This document shows positions 57,235 to 64,000 of a stretch of DNA of 64,000 nucleotides, piece after piece. The notes under the pieces are model-generated. The model made no database searches. It was not told the DNA's origin and worked only from the letters and a program-made list of their open reading frames with translations. Position numbers and translations under genes: made by a program. Position 1 is the stretch's first letter; each line of letters opens with the position of its first letter. Source of the DNA: Triplophysa rosa (lineage: Eukaryota; Chordata; Actinopteri; Cypriniformes; Nemacheilidae); contig NC_079890.1 in assembly GCF_024868665.1 (NCBI RefSeq), positions 6,307,904 through 6,371,903 on the forward strand. The letters run 5' to 3'.

Positions 57235-57735
57235 ATAACGAAACGGAACATCTGTGTGTCCATCCTCCTCAACCACAGCCATTGGCTTCTGCTTTCCACA
57301 CCACTGGCCAGTTCTTAATTATCCTCCACTGGACCACTGAAAAGTGACTTATTTGTCAGCTATGGTGACCTCTGCATTATACCCGTCCAGTGATTAGTGA
57401 ACTCACGCACTGCAAGTTGTGAACACGCGTACACCCAGAGCAGTATCGCTGCAGCGCCCGGGGAGCAAGTGCACCTCATTCGTTACCCGCCGGCCTGAGA
57501 ATCGAACCGGCAACTTTCTGGTCACGAGTCCGACTCTCTAACCATTAGGCCATGACTGCCCACACCGTTATTGCATGCTCAGTGCCTCCGGTCCCGTATG
57601 GCATTACATTACAACACATTACCAAAATCAAGGCTACCATACGCGCCAACCCGTTGGCTAAGGCTGTTATAGCCCCACTGGCACTGTTAATGCATGCTCT
57701 GTGCCCCCGGTCCCGTATGGCATAACATTGCCTCA
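57235..57735 (-). mobile_element. tRNA-headed SINE with LINE-like 3' end, second copy
   Basis: Reverse-complement copy of 1628-2120. On the minus strand the A-box CTAATGGTTAGAGAG and the B-box GCCGGTTCGATTCTC are cleaner than in the first copy. Two GGGACCG..GGCAC blocks precede them. The far end (57260-57310) has CTGGCCAGTGG followed by CCAATGGCTGTGG, related to the LINE C-terminal coding region. Confidence 0.65.
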
Positions 57736-57990
57736 AAGCTTAGTTTAATCCATTTAACTGTAGTACACACGGAGCACTACGTTTCCCCACGGACCATTAT
57801 TACTGACGCACAGCCCATTAAACTCTGGACATGTTATGTAAACACAGAAGACGCTGCAGAATAAATTACTGAAAAATATAAAGTGGGCAGAGGTTTTAAT
57901 TTCTTCTCTGACAACCACGAGACTGCGACAAACATTGTGTGTGTGTGTCTGTGTGTGTGTTTGAATGGTGAGAGAACATTGTGCTTGGTA

Positions 57991-59438
57991 CACTGTAAAA
58001 AAATTTGACGCAAAATAATAGTGAAATGCATGGCAGCACAGGGTGCCAAAGGTTTACCATTAACAGAAATAACGGTACACCCTGAACTGAGGTCACGTGT
58101 TTAAACTGTGAACATAAGAAAACGTGTGTCTACCATACAATAAAATAACGTGTTTTCACTGTAGTACGAAATGATTTGTCTGTTAAATAAAAAATGACTT
58201 CAATTAAAATGGTTGAATTTATAAATTGGTAAAATGAAAAAGACTCTTTGCTTTGACCTTCAGGTTTTCTTTAGCTTTTATGGCTGATAAAAGCTGAGAG
58301 AAAGTGATTTCATGTTCTTTCTGATGGTGAGAGTCGTCATCTACTGGCCTGTCTCCATTCATGTACTGTATTCACCGGTTATAAATGCTTTTGTGATGCT
58401 CGCAGACATTACAGTGTTTAATGATATTATGAAGGACTTTAAAACACATCATGGACATTAAAAATGGCTAAAACATGAGATACGCAGACATCAAGATTCA
58501 GCCTGTTCATCTCAACAATGGTGATAACTAACAAACTATTCAGATAAACGCAATGCATTCTGGGTTCCAATCATAGCACACAACTCATCCGTGATTCCCA
58601 GCATGCATTGCAACATGAAGCTTTTCATTTAATGTCACCACTGTTGAGATTCATACATTGATTATTCATGTCTATGTGTGTAAAACCAGCTCCAGTATTT
58701 TAATGTAAATTATGTTTTCAAAATCTGTTCATATGAATGTCATCGCAAGAAATCTGTGCTTTCAGCCAAAGCTCATTTACACAGATATAACCAAAACCCA
58801 ACAAAAATATGAATCACATAAAACCAACAATCAACTAGATGACGATTAACGTCATCATCAACCAGACAAATAAATCTGGTCACTTTTTCTTTTGAGTGTC
58901 CTTCATTTTCCAGCCCAAAGAGAGATCACAGTATATTAGATGAAGGGTGAAGAGCTCAACTAAAGTAAACACTGATCACATTAATGGTGACTTTAATAAC
59001 AATGAAACATCAAGTCATTCATGTTCTGCAGCATGTTGATTTGTTAAAGTCCCTGTGAAGCAGAAGTGGTGATTGTCTTCAGTTTTCTGACATATTTCAC
59101 AATGAAAGTAAATATTGAATGAGGAAGAATAGTGGGTGTGGTTCATGTTTTCTACTGTGATTGATTGGATGAATAAAAACAATATGTTCTGCTCAGGCCG
59201 TCAAACTCACTTCATCAGAGAAAGATCATCACTAGAGGACAGAAGTGCATTTTCAGATTTCATGATAATTACTTTTGTTTAAAAGAAAACATCGTTTTTT
59301 TCAGTAACATGGAAAAATGTCAATTTGGTGTAAATGTATGCCGTTTTATGGAATTTTACTATTTTAATAAAAAAATGTGAAAATACTGTTACGTTACACT
59401 GCATTTTCCCTGTAAAAATAAATTTATTTTTTACAGTG
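57991..59438. mobile_element. Non-autonomous CACTG-ended DNA transposon, copy 2
   Basis: Left end CACTGTAAAAAAATTTGACG, right end TTTTTTACAGTG, TA on both sides. It is homologous to 12904-14927 but about 580 bp shorter, lacking the internally repeated block of copy 1. The same right-end sequence appears a second time at 59902-59932. Confidence 0.7.
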
Positions 59439-60360
59439 TACAGATAGCATCTAATTAATCTTTACATTTATCACAAAGAACTGTGAATTCTACATGGTGT
59501 AAATAGAATATATAAGGCAACTAGTACATGTAGCCGCTGCTAAATTCAACTGGGAACATAAAGACTATATTTGGTGTCAATGTGTGTTTTTTAAATATTT
59601 TTTATAGTTATGATAAAAATGCGATATGACTGTGAAATTCTAATGGATCTTTCAGTAAAAATACACTTTATCCAACTTTGACAAAAAAATAAACATGAAC
59701 ATTTTTTAAAGGACATGTCAGGTTAACAATACACAACAATTACTTTAATTTAAAGGAAATAGACCGTTTTTTCCAGTAACACATTTAATCAGTTAAAGAA
59801 CAGGCGAAATGTACATTAGGTGTCAATGTATGCTTTTTATGGAATTTCACAGTTCTGATTAAAATGAGATGTTACTGTTAAATTCTACTGTTTTTTTCTC
59901 TGTAAAAATACATTTATTTTTTACAGTGTACTTTCCTTATCTTTAAACCAACTTTTAGGACTTCAGCCAGCCAAGTTTATCCAAATTTGACACACTTCAT
60001 GCCTGTTGTCTTTCCAGTCTTAGATGCTTTTACCCAGAAAATTGTCATCAAATGAGCTACTGTATTTGGTGGTCCAGTTGGGTATAGAATTTGTGGGGCA
60101 AGTTCTGATTTGTAATGCATTGCAGAGCTCAAAATTGCGACCATTTTGATCGCACGTGCTCACAAAAATGTACCTGTGCAACCTCAAAATATATTTAGGA
60201 GCATTTTTGCGAGTGCACATTTTGTTGTGGTGAGCGAGAGAGAGAGAGAGATAGCAAGCAGGATCTAAGTAAAAAGTATACACTGACTGACACACACCAT
60301 GCAAAATGATAGACAAATTAAATTAAAATTTTATGCCTTTTGTGACTTAAACAGCAATAG
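59439..60360. repeat. Partial CACTG-type element and hAT-like fragment
   Basis: CTGTAAAAATACATTTATTT then TTACAGTGTA ends near 59932, marking another right terminus; its own left end is not clear. Bases 60122-60230 (GAGCTCAAAATTGCGACC) resemble a hAT-like end with an inverted GCGAC word. A GA run is at 60232-60250. Confidence 0.45.
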
Positions 60361-60735
60361 CAAGCAGGATGTTAGAATAAAGTTCAAACTATACACAGGG
60401 TGGCCGCGGATCCTTAACACATCTTAAATTAAGATTTCCTAATATAAGACCTTTAAAATTCTTAAAAAGTATTAAATTCAGATTCTACGGGTCTTAAATA
60501 TTTTGGTCTCATTTCCGCAAAAAATCTTTCAGTCTGACGGACAAATGACTTTAAAATCATTGAACAGACCTAAGATTTTTCTCCCCGCAATAGTTACTGA
60601 ATCGTCACGACTCATCAGAGAGAACTGAGGTCGCAGAATACAGGTTGAAGTAGCCGACAGCTAGTTTACAGCATTCTAGCTAAATTGTTTAAATGCAAGC
60701 TTAATAAAAATGGCTAAAATGATGAGTTCTCGTGG

Positions 60736-60855
60736 TGGTTAAAGCTGGTGCCTGGAAATGTCTACGAGGCAAACTGTGCCATTTGTCGGAGATGTTTTAA
60801 ACTCTGTATGAGCATCGAGGTGGTGGAATCACACAGGCACAGAGGGAAGCAATGA
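60736..60855 (+). pseudogene. hAT transposase N-terminal zinc-finger fragment
   Basis: The frame reads WLKLVPGNVYEANCAICRRC then FKL and SIEVVESHRHRGKQ before a stop. WL.PVPG....A.C..C followed by ALxSH..GKxH is the single zinc finger at the start of many fish hAT-type transposases. Two Cys and two His are in place. It stops after 39 codons; the rest of the transposase is absent. It lies in intron 4 of zdhhc13, same strand. Confidence 0.6.
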
Positions 60856-62058
60856 GCACGCGAAAGGCCTCCAGCAGATTACAAGGTTTCTTTTGCACTC
60901 TTTTTAAATTGTAATGGATAATGATGTACAGCCGCTTGATATCGCAGAGTAAAACCCGACAGGATTCTGACGCGAAGCGGGGTTAACGTTACAACCGGCT
61001 GGATGTACATATCTCGCACATTAAACGGCTAACGTTACCACATGAGCAAATTATTGCACCCGAAATATTGACTTTAAATATTTTATTTGTAACAAATACA
61101 AACCTCATGCGTGGAAAATGCGTTTCCTAACGGCTTTAATCCAATGCGATGTTCAAACAAGACGAACATGCAATTTGGTTAAATCATTTGTAAATATAAT
61201 CTCATGTGTTATTAATTAGGCATTTATATTTGTTTTTATTGGTGAATATTAAACTAAACCCATCAAGATGACGCGCAGCACCCGTATGACCCTGTGTTAG
61301 TTTATAAAGAGCACTTACACATGTGTACTGTAACTTATAGCCATGGAAAAGAATGAAGAGATCACGCCAGCTTTGCATTTAATTTGCATTTCTACATGTA
61401 TTCCAGTCCAGTGTATCTTGAATTTCAACAGAAACAAACCTCAGGAGTGACACAGTAAAGTGTATAATGAATGAAAGCTGTGATTAAAAATCAGGCTTCT
61501 TCCATCACATGTGACCCAGTCTGTGAAAACCCATCTAAAGTATTTTTTGTGATTGCTGTTTCTACATAAAACCATTTCATGTAAAGTAAAGAACATTCTG
61601 TAAAAATATAACCTTGATATCTTTACCTTCTTGGTATCTTAGACTGAGTAAGGCCATGTCAAATATTGTAATCATAGTGAAATTAATGCTTGAAACCAAA
61701 TTTTATGCTCGTTATCTCGTAATTAGATTCAGAGACTTTAGCCCCGGTTTTCTCATACTGGGTCACATATTTATACGTCTAAAAAAAAATGTATGGTGTT
61801 GGAAGCTTCTAGGACAGACATTCAACACAATGACAATACAAATATAATAAGATATACAGTCTAAAAGATTCTAAAATATGCATATATAAAATAAAAGACT
61901 ATTGTACAGAAAATGGGGGATAATCACATATAAGAGACACTACAGGGTAGTATATAGTAGAATATACATATTAACAGATTGTATGTACACTTGTGCAAAT
62001 GGATAATGTTTTAAGTAGAGGTAGAGTTATATACATGTAGAAATAGAATGTACATATA
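60856..62058. other. Intron 4 non-coding stretch
   Basis: AT-rich with no recognisable element. Bases 61840-62055 have loosely repeated TATATAC/ATACATAT words. Confidence 0.35.
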
Positions 62059-62718
62059 ATGAGGCACTATAGTGCAGACTATAGGAGTAGTGAAAGTGGA
62101 ATATTGCTCTTAAGGAGCAGTTTTCTGTTTAGGAGGGAGATTGCCTGGGGGAAGAAGTTGCTTCTGTGTCTGGATGGAAGTCCTGGTGTTTGGTGCTCTA
62201 AAGCGCCGGCCAGAGGGCAACAGTTCAAAAAGTTTGTGTGCGGTGTGTGTATAGTCAATGATAATTTTTCTTGCCCTGTTTTTCACTCTGGAATCATACA
62301 GGTCATGAAGTGTGGGCAAAGGAGCACCAATAATCTTCTCAGCACTACGAACTGTCCGTTGTAGTCTTCGTAGGTCTGATTTGGTGGCCGAGCCATACCA
62401 AACAGTAATTGAAGTGCACAGAACAGATTTGATGACCTCTGAGTAGAACTGGGTCAGTAGCTCCTATGTGGGACACTTCAGGTCCTGAGAGATGGTGGAG
62501 CCCAGGAACCTGAATGACTCCACAGTATCCACAGTGATGTCCAGGATGGTGAGGGGTGGAAGTGATGGAGGGTTCCTTCTAAAATCCACTATCATCTCCA
62601 CTGTCTTGAATGCTTTCAGCTCTAGGTTGTTTTGACTGCACCAGGCAGCCAGCTGAGCAACCTCCTTTCTGTAAGCAGATTCATCACCGTCTTGAATGAC
62701 TCTGGTGTCATCACACTA
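62059..62718 (-). pseudogene. L2/CR1-type LINE reverse transcriptase fragment
   Basis: On the minus strand pieces read ESAYRKEVAQLAAWCSQNNL, then LKAFKTVEMIVDFRRNPPSL, VESFRFLGSTISQDLK, SITVWYGSATKSDLRRLQRT and PTLHDLYDSRVKNRARKI. These follow the order of the RT palm-to-C-terminus in fish L2-like LINEs (EMIVDFR, FLG, WYG). A DDT directly upstream is the end of the catalytic motif. A stop and an apparent deletion break the frame near 62465. No endonuclease or 5' half is present. Confidence 0.75.
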
Positions 62719-63846
62719 AACTATGGAAATTGAAATCACAAACATGAAAAGTTAACTTAATGGTTGTTGGAATTGTAAAGATAATACTTACAGCATCACG
62801 TGAAGCGAGACAGATCCGCCATGTTGAGAAGAATGTTTCAACGCGGGCAGCTTGCATGTACATGGATGACATCAGACCCAAAATCTCTACTCTTAAAGAT
62901 TTTAAGTTGTTGTAAATGTCAAGTTTTTGTAAATTAATTCAACAAAATTATTCACCTAACTTGAAGAGTGTCATTTTTACAAACTCATAAACACCAGGAA
63001 AAATACTCATCAAAGTCTATTCATTCGAACTTATTGTAATGCCTGAAAAAAACAACTAGTAAGATTTACTTAAAAAATTGTTGAAATTTCAACATTTTTT
63101 CAACATAAATTGCAGGTGCAAACGTGATATTGATTCAACGCAATTAACATTGACAAATTAACAATTTTTTAACATTGATTCAATGGTTGCTTGCTATCTG
63201 GGTATAGATTTAATACAAATCCTATAGATATTTCTAAGATCAGTAAATATCACATTACAATGGTGAATTAAAAAATGAAATGAAGAGCCACAAACCTGTA
63301 TATTTAACTTTAAAACACTTGGGTATATTGAAACAGAACAGTTATTTTAAATTTAAGATGCAGTATAACAAACAAAATTTCACAAAAATAGCTCTAAATG
63401 GAGGCTGCAATCATGTGAACCGCTGCCTTTTATATGAAGGTGATGTTAAATTCGAGGACACACCTGGATCCCATGTTAATTAAGCAATGACTGAAGGATA
63501 CTCCCTGTTGTGTTGTAAAAAGAAAAGTGACATCTAGTGGATAGTAGTAGCAATAGCATGAACGTAAATGAATGTTCAGTGCTTGCATAAATATGAAAAA
63601 AACAGCTTTTGAGAATCGATATTAATTTGATCTGTTTAAAAAAAGATTAATCGATTTTTCATTTTTTTTGCCCAGCCCTAGTAATAATGACATGTACATT
63701 TAGCTATCTTTGATGCTGTGAATGTTAATGTTTATGTCCATTACAGCAGTAATATCAGAGGTTCTGCAACAGGCTGAGATTCTAGCAGCCTTTGTCTGTT
63801 TTGTAGTTAACATAGAGTGTTGATGTTTGTCCACATCTTTCAACAG
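62719..63846. other. Intron 4, right end
   Basis: Near 63610-63680 ATTAATCGATTTTTC and GCCCAGCCCTAG look like a hAT right end. Nothing else is recognisable before exon 5. Confidence 0.4.
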
Positions 63847-63991
63847 ACAGGGTCATTTGTCTATGGTCATTCAGCTCATGCGGTATGGAGCTGATCCATC
63901 ATTAGCAGATGGAGAGGGGTATCGTGGTCTCCATCTGGCCGTTCTCTTCCAGCATATGCCCATTGCTGCCTACTTAATGGCCAAAGGACAG
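63847..63991 (+). CDS. zdhhc13: zdhhc13 exon 5, ankyrin repeats
   Basis: Acceptor TTTCAACAG, then the end of an Arg codon and [20 protein letters not shown], followed by [20 protein letters not shown] and [25 protein letters not shown] is characteristic of ZDHHC13; ZDHHC17 has IHLAAQFGHTSIVAYL here. This is what separates the two paralogues. Ankyrin repeat cores are visible as [12 protein letters not shown] (across exons 4-5) and [11 protein letters not shown]. It has 145 bases and ends in phase 0 with GTGTGA. Later ankyrin repeats, the transmembrane helices and the DHHC catalytic domain lie beyond the window. Confidence 0.95.
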
Positions 63992-64000
63992 GTGTGACTA

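Noticed and set aside
63847..63850. Alternative acceptor four bases further right (ACAG|GG) for zdhhc13 exon 5
   Set aside because: It would break the reading frame across the split Arg codon; the acceptor ending at 63846 keeps the conserved AIRQGHL.
29750..63991. Assignment to the paralogue zdhhc17
   Set aside because: Exon 5 has [11 protein letters not shown] and exon 2 has His clusters, both of the ZDHHC13 type.
1..64000. CRISPR arrays, bacterial operons or prophage
   Set aside because: Intron-split genes, SINEs and vertebrate transposons show a eukaryotic genome; no regularly spaced repeat array of CRISPR type is present.

Overview
This is repeat-dense vertebrate DNA, most likely from a cyprinid fish. 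The only gene I recognise with confidence is the 5' portion of zdhhc13 (a DHHC-type palmitoyltransferase with N-terminal ankyrin repeats) on the + strand. Five exons (29750-29773, 30425-30627, 38535-38657, 53171-53248, 63847-63991) join in frame with GT-AG borders. They encode the first 191 residues: a histidine-rich N-terminus and then ankyrin repeats. The gene runs off the right edge of the window. Introns 2-4 are 7.9, 14.5 and 10.6 kb and are filled with transposons. The cyprinid suggestion rests on a HAmo-type tRNA SINE and on the overall mix of hAT, Tc1, THAP-element, L2-like and restriction-like-endonuclease LINE remnants. I could not run a database search.

Left of zdhhc13 (1-29.7 kb): a 5'-truncated LINE copy joined to a tRNA-headed SINE (0.5-2.1 kb); two splice-consistent minus-strand exons encoding a coiled coil (3.2-3.5 kb); a 4.3-kb element with roughly 750-bp inverted arms and a 3-bp target duplication (4.2-8.5 kb); a HAmo-like SINE; a tandem repeat (11.8-12.2 kb); a CACTG-ended transposon (12.9-14.9 kb); a first exon resembling TE-derived zinc-finger genes (16.9 kb); a small element with a perfect 25-bp inverted terminus (17.0-17.3 kb); THAP/PHD transposon pieces in permuted order, with a long-TIR element inserted among them (18-23 kb); and a Tc1 element (25.5-29.1 kb). 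The Tc1 element sits in a segmental copy of 16.4-16.9 kb and itself carries an LTR retrotransposon with a broken 5' LTR.

Inside zdhhc13: intron 2 has a CpG-rich minisatellite, a 1.4-kb tandem duplication joined at a single N (probably an assembly error), a hAT element nested inside another hAT element with both 8-bp target duplications intact, and a further hAT. Intron 3 has a near full-length but frameshifted LINE with reverse transcriptase, CCHC knuckle and PD-(D/E)XK-like endonuclease, plus second copies of two of the hAT families. Intron 4 has an element with perfect 18-bp GGGCCGGATTCAC termini, a minus-strand SINE, a second CACTG element, a hAT zinc-finger fragment and an L2-like LINE fragment.

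No wholly new system is evident. The best leads are the long-arm element, whose outer arms look much more alike than its inner arms; the SINE family whose 3' part resembles the LINE coding end; the nested insertions with readable empty sites; and the probable assembly artefact at 33242.
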